Shown here: one piece after another, positions 42,935-52,535 of the stretch | Layout: the number at the start of each line of letters is the position of its first letter | How positions within the stretch are numbered: the first letter of the stretch is position 1 | DNA from: Sphingomonadales bacterium UBA2369 | GTDB taxonomy: Bacteria > Pseudomonadota > Alphaproteobacteria > Sphingomonadales > Sphingomonadaceae | Length of the DNA stretch: 64,000 nt | NCBI GenBank assembly: GCA_002344055.1 | Contig: DDTH01000018.1 | Location: 160,999-224,998 of the forward strand | Direction: 5' to 3' | Notes under the pieces: model-generated | Told to the model about the DNA's origin: nothing | Seen by the model: the letters and a program-made list of their open reading frames with translations, nothing else | The model's database searches: none | Made by a program: the position numbers and the translations under genes

Positions 42935-44425
42935 CTAGCGTCCGGCTGCACGCCGTTGCTCTCTCGCGTCGATTCTCGCCAACCTTGGCGGGCGGGTTGG
43001 ATCCGCAAGGGCCCCGGCAGTGGTCCAGCCGAGGTGGGGCAGCGCGATGGAACGCTTCCCCGCAAGATCGGTGCGGATCACGATCAGGCCGCTTTCCTCG
43101 ATGAACGTCAGCATGCGCCGGGCGCGGCCGGCGGATTGCGTGCCGTAGAGCCGCGCCAGTTCCTCGTCGGTCGGTGCCGCATCGCCATCCCGGGCGGCGC
43201 GGGCGATGGCGAGGAAGGGGGCGAGCATCTCTTCCGGCAGGGCCTGCGCCAGCGCGATGGCTTCCTCCCATTCGTCAGCGTCGCCGATCCCGGCGCGCAT
43301 CAGGGCGTAACGGCGGCGAAAGTCGCGGAGCGGGGTGGGATCGGCAATGCCCCGCATACGGCAGCGCAGCTGGAAATCCTGATAGAGGGTGGCGGCGTCG
43401 CGGCCGTCATCCGCCGCCGCCAGCTCCGCGAAGACCTCTGCCAGCGCCTCTTCGCGTTCCCCGTCGCTGAGCAGAGGCAGATCGGGGACGGAGGCCGGCG
43501 TGGCGATGGCGCGGATCAGATCCTCGCTGGTCGGGCGGGCGACCGGCGGCGGCGGCGCTGCGACCTCCTCCACGGGCGCGAAGATAAGCGCGGCCACCGA
43601 TGCATCCCCAGCCTCCGGCAAGGGCATCAGCTTCGGACTCGCACTCCGCGCCCCAGTCTGCACCGCGCCGACCCGCACGCGCACCGGGCGGCGGGAGATG
43701 GCCGGGCCGAGCGCGAGGAACTCGCCGCGCGCGAGGTCGCGGATCGCCTCCGCCTGGCGCCGTTCCATGCCGAGCAGATCGGCGGCGCGGGCCATGTCGA
43801 TGTCGAGGAAGGTGCGGCCCATCAGGAAGTTCGAAGCCTCGGCCGCGACATTCTTGGCGAGCTTGGCGAGCCGCTGGGTGGCGATGATCCCCGCCAGACC
43901 GCGCTTGCGGCCGCGGCACATCAGGTTCGTCATCGCCGACAGGGACGCGCGCCGGGCATCCTCGGAAATCTCTCCGGCCGCGGCCGGGGCGAAAACCTGG
44001 GCCTCGTCGACCACGACCAGGGCCGGATACCAATGGTCGCGCGGCGCATCGAACAGGCCGGCGAGGAAGGTGGCGACGCAGCGCATCTGATCGTCCATCT
44101 CCAGCCCCTCAAGGTTAAGGACGACGGAGGCGCGATGGGCGCGGATGCGGGCGGCGATGGCGGCGATTTCGGGCAGACTGTGGTCGGCCGCCTCGACCGC
44201 GATGTGGCTGAACGCCTCCGCCAGCGAGACGAAATCGCCCTCGGGGTCGATCACGATCTGCTGGACCAGGCCGGCGCTGCCCTCCAGGATCCGGCGCAGC
44301 AAATGCGATTTGCCGGAGCCGGAATTGCCCTGCACCAGCAAGCGCGTGGCGAGGAGTTCCTCCAGATCGACGAGCGCGGCGCTGCCGTCGTCGCTGGTGC
44401 CAATGTCGATATTCGCGATCACCAT
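42935..44425 (-). CDS. HerA/DUF87-type ATP-binding protein
   Basis: 496 residues from ATG 44425 (MVIANIDIGTSDDGSAALVD); a much longer frame to 45061 reads into the acyltransferase and is not used. Walker A LLVQGNSGSGKSHLLRR, Walker B WYPALVVVDEAQVFAP, and sensor segment GLAGIIATQRLAKLAKN are typical of HerA-like hexameric translocases. The C-terminal part from about residue 250 has a proline-rich linker and helices unlike archaeal HerA. Function not known; possible DNA processing. The stop is 85 bases from the tRNA-like sequence. Confidence 0.78.
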   Translation of the reverse strand: MVIANIDIGTSDDGSAALVDLEELLATRLLVQGNSGSGKSHLLRRILEGSAGLVQQIVIDPEGDFVSLAEAFSHIAVEAADHSLPEIAAIAARIRAHRASVVLNLEGLEMDDQMRCVATFLAGLFDAPRDHWYPALVVVDEAQVFAPAAAGEISEDARRASLSAMTNLMCRGRKRGLAGIIATQRLAKLAKNVAAEASNFLMGRTFLDIDMARAADLLGMERRQAEAIRDLARGEFLALGPAISRRPVRVRVGAVQTGARSASPKLMPLPEAGDASVAALIFAPVEEVAAPPPPVARPTSEDLIRAIATPASVPDLPLLSDGEREEALAEVFAELAAADDGRDAATLYQDFQLRCRMRGIADPTPLRDFRRRYALMRAGIGDADEWEEAIALAQALPEEMLAPFLAIARAARDGDAAPTDEELARLYGTQSAGRARRMLTFIEESGLIVIRTDLAGKRSIALPHLGWTTAGALADPTRPPRLARIDAREQRRAAGR

Positions 44426-44501
44426 AGCGTCTTGGGCGAGGGCGGACGCCGCCGCCACCCGGCACCGGCAAGTTTCTGTGGATGAACGGTTTCGGGGACG
44501 A

Positions 44502-45269
44502 TTATCCGGGGAGCACCGAGGCCACGATGTCACGGCAGGCGCTGGCGAGTTCCGCGCGGGAGGCGAATACGGACGGCTGCGCCGGCGGATGGATCGTGAT
44601 TCGGGCCTCCGCCCCTCCCCGCCTGAGCACCCACCACAAATGCGGCAGCAGCGTCGCTTCCCCGACCCAGGCGATGCGCAGGCGGTTTGCATCGGTAACA
44701 GGCTGGCCGCCGACCGTCTCATAGACGATGGTGACGGGCTGGACGGGGACATTCTCCGCCATCGCCGCGGCGAAGAGCGCTGGTTTGAAGGGCAGAACCA
44801 CGCTGCCGTCCGCACTGACGCCTTCCGCGAACAGGATGACCTGTCCGCCAGCGGCCAGCCTTGCGGCCAGTTCGTCGCGCTGCCCGGCGACCGCGCCCCG
44901 GCGTCGCTCGACGAACACCGTTCCGGCGCGGCGGGCGAGCCAGCCGATGAGTGGCCAGCCCGCAACCTCCGACTTGGCGACGAATGACGCGGGAAGCAGT
45001 CCACCGAGGATCGGGATGTCGGCCCAGGAGATATGGTTGGCGACGAACAGGATCGGCCCACCGGCCGGTATTCCCGTCACCGCGAGCCTCAACCGCAAGA
45101 GGCGCGTTGCCCATCCGAGCGCCATGCGGGCGACCGGCGATGGCGGCGGTTTGCCGCGACTGGCGAAGTGGAAGGGCAGCAGAAACGGAATGAGTATCAG
45201 GATCAGCGCCAGGCGCGCGGCTGCGCTGACTGTTTTCCGCAGACCGGGCCTGTCCGTTCGGGCTGTCAT
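44502..45269 (-). CDS. 1-acyl-sn-glycerol-3-phosphate acyltransferase family (PlsC-like)
   Basis: 255 residues. A hydrophobic N-terminal anchor (LALILILIPFLLPF) precedes the acyltransferase motif I NHISWAD, then SEVAGWPLIGWLARRAGTVFVER and the motif FAEGVSADGS. Such enzymes transfer an acyl chain to lysophosphatidate or related lysolipids at the inner membrane. It lies 76 bases before the HerA-like gene on the same strand and divergently from the catabolic operon at 45.3 kb. Confidence 0.85.
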   Translation of the reverse strand: MTARTDRPGLRKTVSAAARLALILILIPFLLPFHFASRGKPPPSPVARMALGWATRLLRLRLAVTGIPAGGPILFVANHISWADIPILGGLLPASFVAKSEVAGWPLIGWLARRAGTVFVERRRGAVAGQRDELAARLAAGGQVILFAEGVSADGSVVLPFKPALFAAAMAENVPVQPVTIVYETVGGQPVTDANRLRIAWVGEATLLPHLWWVLRRGGAEARITIHPPAQPSVFASRAELASACRDIVASVLPG

Positions 45270-45354
45270 CCTCCCATCCTATCGCCGCCATCCGCGCGCG
45301 AGTCATCCTTGCCCGCCGCCCGCGCCTTCTCTAGCGATTGGGTGAGGAGGCCCT

Positions 45355-47649
45355 ATGCGGATCGCGTGCCTCGGCGGGGGACCGGCCGGGCTTTATTTCG
45401 CCATTTCGATGAAGCTGCGCGAGCCGGCGCACGAGGTTCATCTGTTCGAGCGCAACCGCCCGGACGATACGTTCGGCTGGGGCGTGGTCTTCTCCGACCA
45501 GACCGTAGAGAATCTGATGGCGAACGATCCGGTCAGCGGCGCCACGATCCGCGACGAATTCGCGCATTGGGATGACATCGACGTCCACATTCACGGGGAG
45601 ACGATCCGATCGTCCGGGCATGGCTTCATCGGCATCGGGCGCAAAAGACTGCTGAACATATTGCAGGAGCGGGCGCGGGATTTGGGCGTCGTGCTGCATT
45701 TCGAGCATGAGGCGAGCGCGAATCTGGACGATTGGGCCGGCTACGACCTGGTGATCGCGGCGGATGGGGCAAACAGCCGCATCCGGACGGCCCATGCCGA
45801 GCAGTTCGACGTCGATATCCAGGTGCGGAAGAACAAATTCTTCTGGTTCGGCACGCACAAGGTGTTCGACGCCTTCACCTTCGCGTTCGAACAATTGCCC
45901 GAAGGATGGGTGTGGGCGCATGCCTATCGCTTCGACGATAACCTCTCGACCTTCATCGTCGAGATGGAGCCCGAGACCTGGGCAGCGCTCGGGCTTGACC
46001 GGATGGAGCAGCCGGAGGCGATCGCTTTGTGCGAACGCATCTTCGCCAGCTATCTCGACGGCAATGCGCTGATGTCCAACGCGGCGCATCTGAAGGGGCC
46101 GGACGCCTGGCTGCGCTTCCCGCGGATCATCTGCGAGCGCTGGCACTACAAGAACCTCATCCTGCTCGGCGACGCGGCGCACACCGCGCATTTCTCGATC
46201 GGCTCGGGGACCAAGCTGGCGCTGGAGGATGCGATCAAGCTGGCCGAGGTGCTGAACCGGCCGGGGCTGTCGCGCGACGATGCCTTGGCGGAGTATCGCG
46301 AGGAGCGGCAGGTCGAGGTGCTGAAGCTCCAGAACAGCGCGCGCAATTCGACCGAATGGTTCGAGACGCTGGACCGTTATTTGCATTTCGAGCCGATCCA
46401 GTTCGCTTATTCGCTGCTGACGCGGTCGCAGCGCGTGAGCCATGAAAATCTGCGGCTGCGCGATCCCGCGTGGCTCGAAGGCGTCGAGCGCTGGTTCCAG
46501 AGCAAGGCGCAGGGGCGCGCGGTGAACGAGCCGGCGCCGCCGATGTTCGCGCCGTTCCGGCTGCGCGAGATGGAATTGGCGAACCGCGTCGTCGTGTCGC
46601 CGATGGCGACTTATTCGGCGGTGGATGGAGAGCCGCAAGACTTCCACCTCGTCCATTATGGCGCGCGCGCGCAGGGCGGCGCGGGGATGATCTATACCGA
46701 GATGACCTGCGTGTCGGCCGAGGGGCGGATCACGCCGGGTTGCCCGGGGATTTATACGGACGCGCAGGCGGCGGCGTGGACGCGGATCGTCGATTTCGTC
46801 CATGCCGCCACCCCTGCCCGCTTCTGCCTGCAGCTCGGCCATTCCGGGCCGAAGGGCAGCACCAAGATCGGCTGGGAAGGCTATGACGTGCCGCTCGACA
46901 GCGGCAACTGGCCGATCATGGCGGCGTCGGACGTTGCGTGGAGTCCGGACAATCAGGTGCCGCGACCGATGACGCGGGACGATATGGACCGGGTGAAGGC
47001 CGAGTTCGTCGCCGCGACCCAGCGCGCGATCGAGTGCGGCTTCGACATGATCGAACTGCACGCGGCGCATGGCTATTTGCTGTCGAGCTTCATCACGCCG
47101 CTGACCAACAAGCGGACTGACGAATATGGCGGCAGTCTGGAGAACCGGCTGCGTTATCCGCTGGAAGTGTTCGCGGCGATGCGGGCCGCGTGGCCTGCGG
47201 ACAAGCCGATGTCGGTGCGGATCTCTGCCAATGACTGGATGGGCGATCTCGGCGTTACGCCGGACGAGGCCGTGCTGATCGCGCAGGCTTTCTCGGAGGC
47301 CGGGGCCGATCTTATCGACGTGTCGGCCGGACAGACCTGGGCGGACTGCAAGCCGATCTATGGGCGGATGTTCCAGACACCGTTTTCCGATCAGATCCGC
47401 AACGAGGGCCGCCTGACCACGATGGCGGTCGGCAACATCTTCGAGTTCGACCATGTGAATTCGATCCTGGCCTCGGGGCGTGCCGATCTGGTCGCGCTCG
47501 CCCGACCGCACCTTATCGACCCGAGCTGGACGCTGCGCGCAGCGGCAGCGCAGGGTCATCGCGCGCAATGGGTACCGCTACCTTATCTGGGCGGGATGGC
47601 GCAGCTGGCGCGCAATCTCGCGCGGGAACAGGAGATGCTGAAGGCATGA
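45355..47649 (+). CDS. Bifunctional CoA-thioester flavin monooxygenase / OYE-type reductase
   Basis: 764 residues in two parts. N-terminal FAD monooxygenase (1-about 390): [15 protein letters not shown], then [17 protein letters not shown]-terminal old-yellow-enzyme domain (about 400-755): [11 protein letters not shown] and [19 protein letters not shown]. The fusion is the layout of 2-aminobenzoyl-CoA monooxygenase/reductase and of salicylyl-CoA 5-hydroxylase. With a benzoate-type CoA ligase and RidA in the same operon, 2-aminobenzoyl-CoA is the more probable substrate. First gene of six, coupled to the SDR by a four-base overlap. Confidence 0.86.
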   Translation: MRIACLGGGPAGLYFAISMKLREPAHEVHLFERNRPDDTFGWGVVFSDQTVENLMANDPVSGATIRDEFAHWDDIDVHIHGETIRSSGHGFIGIGRKRLLNILQERARDLGVVLHFEHEASANLDDWAGYDLVIAADGANSRIRTAHAEQFDVDIQVRKNKFFWFGTHKVFDAFTFAFEQLPEGWVWAHAYRFDDNLSTFIVEMEPETWAALGLDRMEQPEAIALCERIFASYLDGNALMSNAAHLKGPDAWLRFPRIICERWHYKNLILLGDAAHTAHFSIGSGTKLALEDAIKLAEVLNRPGLSRDDALAEYREERQVEVLKLQNSARNSTEWFETLDRYLHFEPIQFAYSLLTRSQRVSHENLRLRDPAWLEGVERWFQSKAQGRAVNEPAPPMFAPFRLREMELANRVVVSPMATYSAVDGEPQDFHLVHYGARAQGGAGMIYTEMTCVSAEGRITPGCPGIYTDAQAAAWTRIVDFVHAATPARFCLQLGHSGPKGSTKIGWEGYDVPLDSGNWPIMAASDVAWSPDNQVPRPMTRDDMDRVKAEFVAATQRAIECGFDMIELHAAHGYLLSSFITPLTNKRTDEYGGSLENRLRYPLEVFAAMRAAWPADKPMSVRISANDWMGDLGVTPDEAVLIAQAFSEAGADLIDVSAGQTWADCKPIYGRMFQTPFSDQIRNEGRLTTMAVGNIFEFDHVNSILASGRADLVALARPHLIDPSWTLRAAAAQGHRAQWVPLPYLGGMAQLARNLAREQEMLKA

Positions 47650-48488
47650 GGCTGTCGGGACGGCATGCGGTCGTGACGGGCGGCGGCACCGGGATCGGAG
47701 CGGCCATAGCTGTGGCGCTAGCGGCCGAAGGCGCGCGTCTGACTTTGGTGGGGCGGCGGTTGCAGAAGCTGGAGGAAACAGCGACAGTAGCTCGTTTTGC
47801 TCAAGCGAAGGCGCAGGAAGCTTACGAGAAACGTCGAAAGTTTGCTCCGGAAGCGCTCAATCAAGCTCGGCAGGATATCTCAACTTCGCTTGAGACAAGC
47901 GGGGTAGTCTGCGTTGCCGCGGACATCACCGACCCAGTGCAAGTCGACGTGGCATTTCTTGAAGCCCTCCTGTCGAATGGACCCGTCACGATCCTGGTCA
48001 ACAATGCCGGCGCCGCACAGGGTGTGCCGTTTGCCAAAGTCACCCAGCAGCTCTGGCGCGACATGATCGCGGTAAACCTGGACGGCCTGTTCCTCTGTTG
48101 TCAGGCGGCGTTGACCGATCTGCTCGCCGCTGACCAAGGCCGCATAGTCAACATCGCCTCGATGGCCGGCCTCTACGGCTTCGCTTATGCTGCACCTTAT
48201 ATTGCAGCAAAACATGGGGCGGTCGGCCTCACGCGGGCGCTTGCGGCGGAATATGCAAAGACTGGTCTGCGCGTGAACGCCGTCTGTCCGGGCTTCGTCG
48301 ACAGCGACATGACCGACGGTTCAGTCGCCAACATTCAGGCGACGACGGGCCGCAGCGCGGAGGAAGCGCGCGAGGGTCTGGCGCAGCTCAACCCGTCCGG
48401 GCGGCTGATCACGCCGCAGGAAGTCGCGGCCGTAGCGCTTGACCTGATCCTCTCGGAACGCAACGGCGAGGCAGTGGAGATCGCATGA
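47646..48488 (+). CDS. SDR family oxidoreductase with internal insertion
   Basis: 280 residues. Motifs: [14 protein letters not shown] (cofactor), LVNNAGAA, and the catalytic Ser in IASMAG with YIAAK (Tyr-x-x-x-Lys). Between the GRRLQKLEE helix and DITDPVQVD there is an extra segment of about 35 mostly helical residues ([19 protein letters not shown]...), which typical SDRs lack. It is unusually poor in GC for this operon. Expected role: NAD(P)-dependent step after ring reduction. Overlaps its neighbours on both sides by four bases. Confidence 0.82.
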   Translation: MRLSGRHAVVTGGGTGIGAAIAVALAAEGARLTLVGRRLQKLEETATVARFAQAKAQEAYEKRRKFAPEALNQARQDISTSLETSGVVCVAADITDPVQVDVAFLEALLSNGPVTILVNNAGAAQGVPFAKVTQQLWRDMIAVNLDGLFLCCQAALTDLLAADQGRIVNIASMAGLYGFAYAAPYIAAKHGAVGLTRALAAEYAKTGLRVNAVCPGFVDSDMTDGSVANIQATTGRSAEEAREGLAQLNPSGRLITPQEVAAVALDLILSERNGEAVEIA

Positions 48489-49294
48489 ATCCGGAAGACT
48501 TTGCTGCGCAGCATTTTGGCTGGAGTTTCGACGCCGGAGTGGCGACCGTCACGCTGAACCGGCCGGAACGGAAGAACCCGCTGACGTTCGAATCCTATGC
48601 CGAATTGCGCGATACCTTCCGCGAGCTGGTCTACACGCCGGCGGTGAAGGCGGTGGTCGTCACCGGTGCGGGCGGCAATTTCTCGTCGGGCGGCGACGTG
48701 CACGAGATTATCGGCCCGCTGACCGAAATGGACATGCCGCGGCTGCTCGATTTCACCCGCATGACCGGCGATCTGGTGAAGGCGATGCGCGGCTGCCCGC
48801 AACCGATCGTCGCGGCGATCGACGGCGTGTGCGTCGGCGCGGGGGCGATCATGGCGATGGCGAGCGACCTGCGGCTCGCGACGCCCGAGGCGAAGACGGC
48901 CTTCCTGTTCACCCGCGTTGGTCTTGCCGGTTGCGACATGGGCGCGTGCGCGATCCTGCCGCGGATCATCGGCCAGGGCCGGGCAAGTGAGTTGCTCTTC
49001 ACCGGGCGCAGCATGAGCGCCGAGGAGGGCCTCGCCTGGGGCTTCCACAACCGGCTGGTGCCGGCCGAGCAGGTGCTGGCCGAAGCGCAAGCGCTGGCCC
49101 GCTCGCTCGCCGCCGGGCCCACCTTCGCGCACGGCATCACCAAGACGCAGCTCAATACCGAATGGAATGTGAGCCTGGAGACAGCGATCGAGATGGAGGC
49201 GCAGGCCCAGGCGATCTGCATGGCGACACAGGATTTCCGCCGCGCCTTCGAAGCCTTCGCCGCCAAGCGCAAGCCGGAGTTCAAGGGTGACTGA
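48485..49294 (+). CDS. Crotonase-fold enzyme lacking the hydratase glutamates
   Basis: 269 residues, overlapping the SDR by four bases. The crotonase fold is clear: [26 protein letters not shown] (oxyanion loop), [17 protein letters not shown]. At the places of the two catalytic Glu of enoyl-CoA hydratase this protein has Ile (GAGAIMAM) and Arg (FTRVGLAG), and an Asp follows in AGCDMGAC. It is therefore probably not a simple hydratase; a C-C hydrolase, ring-opening or isomerase role is possible. Other crotonases use Asp in similar places (inference). Confidence 0.85.
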   Translation: MNPEDFAAQHFGWSFDAGVATVTLNRPERKNPLTFESYAELRDTFRELVYTPAVKAVVVTGAGGNFSSGGDVHEIIGPLTEMDMPRLLDFTRMTGDLVKAMRGCPQPIVAAIDGVCVGAGAIMAMASDLRLATPEAKTAFLFTRVGLAGCDMGACAILPRIIGQGRASELLFTGRSMSAEEGLAWGFHNRLVPAEQVLAEAQALARSLAAGPTFAHGITKTQLNTEWNVSLETAIEMEAQAQAICMATQDFRRAFEAFAAKRKPEFKGD

Positions 49295-50453
49295 CCGCGC
49301 TTTCCTAGACTGGCCCTTCTTCGACGAGAGCCACAGGCGGCTGGGCGTGGAACTGGACGAATGGTGCGCGGCGGAACTGGCCGACGAACCGGGCGAGGAT
49401 ACCGACGCCGAGTGCCGGGCGCTGGTGGCCAAGCTCGGCAAGGGCGGTTGGCTGGGCTACTGCGTGCCGCGGGCGTTCGGCGGCGTGACGGAGGCGCTCG
49501 ACGTCCGCTCGCTGGCGCTGATCCGCGAGACGCTGGCGCGCTATTCGGGCCTCGCAGACTATGCCTTTGCGATGCAGGGCTTGGGCTCCGGCACCATCTC
49601 CCTGTTCGGCAGCCTTGCACAGCAGGAGGAATATCTCCCGGCGGTCGCCTCGGGCCGCAAGATCGCCGCTTTCGCGCTGACGGAGCCGGGCACCGGGTCC
49701 GACATCGCCAATCTGGAGCTGGACGCGGCCGAGAGCGGTGACGGCTATGAGTTGAACGGCGCCAAGACCTATATCTCCAACGGCGGCATCGCCGATTTCT
49801 ACGTGACCTTCGCGCGCACCGGCGAGGCGGCGGCGGCGAAGGGCGTGTCGGCCTTCATCGTCGATGCGGACACGAAGGGGCTGGATGCGAGCGAGCGGAT
49901 CGAGGTGATCGCGCCACATCCGCTGGCGACCCTGCGCTTCGACAGGGCGACCCTGCCCGCCTCCACCCTGCTCGGCGAACGCGGGCGCGGCTTCCAGCAG
50001 GCGATGGCGACGCTGGATGTGTTCCGCACCAGCGTTGGCGCGGCGGCACTCGGCTTCGCGCGGCGGGCGCTGGACGAAGCAACCACGCGTGCGCTCGGCC
50101 GCAAGCTCGGCGACGGGACACTGGCCGACAACCCGATCACGCAGAGCAAGCTCGCCGAGATGCTGGTCGATATCGAGACCTCGGCCCTGCTGATCTACCG
50201 CGCCGGCTGGGTCCGCGACGTGCAGGGCAAGCGCAACAGCCGCGAGGCGGCGATGGCCAAGCTGCACGCCACCGATCGCGCGCAGGCGGTGATCGACAAG
50301 GCTGTGCAGATGTTCGGCGGCCTCGGCGTCACCAGGGGCTGCATTGTCGAGCGGCTATATCGCGAGATACGCGCGTTGCGCATCTATGAAGGCGCCAGCG
50401 AGGTGCAGAAGGTCGTGATCGCCCGCGCCCATCTGAAGGATCATGCCGGATGA
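49287..50453 (+). CDS. Acyl-CoA dehydrogenase
   Basis: 388 residues; starts eight bases inside the crotonase gene. [18 protein letters not shown] (FAD and substrate-binding loop) and the C-terminal [20 protein letters not shown] with [18 protein letters not shown], which includes a Glu at the usual end region, define the family. It oxidises an acyl-CoA, here probably a ring-derived intermediate. Overlaps ridA by four bases, part of the coupled operon. Confidence 0.9.
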   Translation: MTDRAFLDWPFFDESHRRLGVELDEWCAAELADEPGEDTDAECRALVAKLGKGGWLGYCVPRAFGGVTEALDVRSLALIRETLARYSGLADYAFAMQGLGSGTISLFGSLAQQEEYLPAVASGRKIAAFALTEPGTGSDIANLELDAAESGDGYELNGAKTYISNGGIADFYVTFARTGEAAAAKGVSAFIVDADTKGLDASERIEVIAPHPLATLRFDRATLPASTLLGERGRGFQQAMATLDVFRTSVGAAALGFARRALDEATTRALGRKLGDGTLADNPITQSKLAEMLVDIETSALLIYRAGWVRDVQGKRNSREAAMAKLHATDRAQAVIDKAVQMFGGLGVTRGCIVERLYREIRALRIYEGASEVQKVVIARAHLKDHAG

Positions 50454-50854
50454 ATGTTCATCGTGCCCTGCTCCCCCCCGGCTGGCCGCGCCCGAAAGGC
50501 TATGCGAACGGCATCGCGGCTAGCGGCCGGTTCGTATTCACCGGCGGCGTGGTGGGCTGGGACGAGAGCGAGGCTTTCCCCTCCGACACGCTGGCCGGGC
50601 AATTCGCGCAGGTGCTGGCGAACACCGCGGCGATCCTGGCAGAGGCGGGCGCGGGCCCGCAGCATGTGGTGCGGATGACCTGCTACGTCACCGACATCGA
50701 CGAATATCGCACCGCCCTGCCCGCGATCGGCGCGGCCTGGCGCGAGCATATGGGCAAGAATTTCCCGGCAATGGCTTTGGTGGCGGTGACATCTCTGGTC
50801 GAGCCGGCCGCGAAGATCGAGATCGAAACCACAGCGGTGGTGCCGGAGCTATGA
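50450..50854 (+). CDS. RidA/YjgF family enamine/imine deaminase
   Basis: 134 residues. The sequence [52 protein letters not shown] is typical of RidA-like proteins. RidA proteins hydrolyse reactive enamines and imines. Its place between an acyl-CoA dehydrogenase and a CoA ligase fits a pathway whose intermediates carry an amino group, as in 2-aminobenzoate degradation. The last residues overlap the ligase gene by four bases. Confidence 0.88.
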   Translation: MNVHRALLPPGWPRPKGYANGIAASGRFVFTGGVVGWDESEAFPSDTLAGQFAQVLANTAAILAEAGAGPQHVVRMTCYVTDIDEYRTALPAIGAAWREHMGKNFPAMALVAVTSLVEPAAKIEIETTAVVPEL

Positions 50855-52443
50855 CCAGCGCGCATGTCGACACCTTCGTCCGCGATCGCCTTCCGCCGGA
50901 AAGCGCGCAGCCCGATTTCCTGTTCGACCTGCCGGAGCTGAAATATCCCGCCCGCCTGAATGCCGCGCTCGAACTGATCGACACGCAGCCGGCCGACGCC
51001 CTCGCCGTCGTCAACGACATGGGCGAATGGACCTATGGCGAGATGCGCTCGCTGTCCGACCGGATCGCGCGGCTGCTGACCGAGGAGGAAGGGCTGGTTC
51101 CCGGCAATCGCGTGATGCTGCGCGGGCCGAACAATGCGACGATGTTCGCGGCCTGGCTGGGCGTGCTGAAGGCCGGCGGCGTGGTGGTCTCGACCATGCC
51201 TTTGCTGCGGCCGGGCGAGATCGCGACTTTGCTGAAGCGGGCGGAGATCAGCCACGCCATCGTCGACAGCCGCTTCATCGGCGATTTCCGGCAGGGCGCG
51301 GCGGAGGCCGGCACGGTGAAGTCGTTGCTCCGCTATGACGGCGATCATGGCAAGGGCGAACTGGAGACGCGGCTGCAGGGTGTCGCTGAGGGGTTCGAGG
51401 CGGTCGCCACGCATCGCGACGACCCGGCGATGATCGCCTTCACCTCCGGCACCACGGGAAGTCCCAAGGGCTGCATCCATTATCACCGCGACATCCTGGC
51501 CAGCTGCGACAGCTTCGCGCGGCATGTTCTTCAGCCGAAACCCGGCGCGCGCTGGGCCTGCTCGGCGCCGATCGCCTTCACCTTCGGGCTCGGCATGCTG
51601 CTGATGTTCCCGTGGCGGTTCGGCGGAACGGCGGTGACGATCGAAACGCCGGGGCCGAAGCCGCTGCTGGACGCGATCAGGCGGCACCGTGTCACCAATC
51701 TCGCCACCGCCCCGACCGCCTACAAGGCGATGATCCCCTTGCTCGGCGACTATGACATTTCGACGCTCGACACCTGTGTGTCCGCCGGAGAGCACCTCCC
51801 CGCAGCGACCTGGCAGGCGTGGCACGAAGCGACTGATCTGCGCATCGTCGACGGCATCGGCGCGACCGAGATGATGCACATCTTCATCTCCGCGAGCGGC
51901 GACGATATCCGCCCCGGCGCGACCGGCAAGGCAGTGCCGGGCTATGCCGCGACGGTGCTGGACGATGAGGACCAGCCGATGCGCGAAGGAACCGGGCGGC
52001 TGGCGGTGAAAGGCCCGACCGGCTGCCGCTATTTCGACGATCCGCGCCAGGCCAATTACGTCAAGAATCACTGGAACGTGACGGGCGATACCTACCGGCT
52101 CGACGCGGACGGCTATTTCTGGTTCGTCGCGCGGTCGGACGACATGATCATCTCCTCCGGCTACAATATTGCCGCGCCGGAAGTGGAAGGCGCGCTCTAC
52201 GCGCACCCGGCCGTGCAGGAATGCGCGGTGATCGGCGCCCCCTGCCCCGAGCGCGGCCAGAAGGTCGCGGCCTTCGTGGTGGTCGCGCCCGGCTATGCGG
52301 CAGGCGAGGATCTGGCGGCGGTGCTGCAGGACCATGTGAAGGCCCGCATCGCGCCCTACAAATATCCACGCGCGGTGACGTTCGTGGAGGCGCTGCCGAA
52401 GACGGCGACGGGGAAATTGCAGCGCTTCGCGCTGCGGGCCTAA
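50851..52443 (+). CDS. 2-aminobenzoate-CoA ligase-like (benzoate-CoA ligase family)
   Basis: 530 residues. The opening HVDTFVRDRLPPESAQPDFLF resembles 2-aminobenzoate-CoA ligases. AMP-binding motif AFTSGTTGSPKGCIHYHRD, then GIGATEMMHIFIS and the catalytic Lys in LPKTATGKLQRFALRA. It activates an aromatic acid to its CoA thioester with ATP. Last gene of a six-gene coupled operon. Ends just before a hairpin pair at 52454-52523 that separates it from the convergent E2 gene. Confidence 0.88.
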   Translation: MTSAHVDTFVRDRLPPESAQPDFLFDLPELKYPARLNAALELIDTQPADALAVVNDMGEWTYGEMRSLSDRIARLLTEEEGLVPGNRVMLRGPNNATMFAAWLGVLKAGGVVVSTMPLLRPGEIATLLKRAEISHAIVDSRFIGDFRQGAAEAGTVKSLLRYDGDHGKGELETRLQGVAEGFEAVATHRDDPAMIAFTSGTTGSPKGCIHYHRDILASCDSFARHVLQPKPGARWACSAPIAFTFGLGMLLMFPWRFGGTAVTIETPGPKPLLDAIRRHRVTNLATAPTAYKAMIPLLGDYDISTLDTCVSAGEHLPAATWQAWHEATDLRIVDGIGATEMMHIFISASGDDIRPGATGKAVPGYAATVLDDEDQPMREGTGRLAVKGPTGCRYFDDPRQANYVKNHWNVTGDTYRLDADGYFWFVARSDDMIISSGYNIAAPEVEGALYAHPAVQECAVIGAPCPERGQKVAAFVVVAPGYAAGEDLAAVLQDHVKARIAPYKYPRAVTFVEALPKTATGKLQRFALRA

Positions 52444-52453
52444 AGCTCGTCAT

Positions 52454-52523
52454 GCCGGACCTGATCCGGCATCCACCTGCCTTCAACCGTGCAAAGAAGG
52501 TGGACCCCGGATCAAGTCCGGGG
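52454..52523. repeat. REP-like hairpin pair between convergent genes
   Basis: Two inverted repeats: GCCGGA-CCTGA-TCCGGC at 52454-52470 and CCCCGGA-TCAAG-TCCGGGG at 52505-52523. They carry the GGATCAAGTCCGG-type core common in extragenic repeats of sphingomonads. Position between two convergent stop codons suggests they also act as a transcription barrier. Confidence 0.6.
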
Positions 52524-52535
52524 TGACGACGGAAA

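Noticed and set aside
42747..42938. Small plus-strand frame over the tRNA-like sequence
   Set aside because: Its PPKAEVRGSNPLGCA-like translation is the usual artefact of reading through a tRNA 3' half.
42935..45061. Very long frame of 708 codons on the minus strand
   Set aside because: Only the part from ATG 44425 has a protein-like composition with Walker motifs; upstream it reads antiparallel to the acyltransferase gene frame and is Ser/Arg/Pro-rich shadow sequence.
45331..47568. 745-codon minus-strand frame opposite the monooxygenase/reductase
   Set aside because: Rich in His, Arg and Asp with no recognisable motif; it is the antisense shadow of a clear two-domain enzyme on the plus strand.
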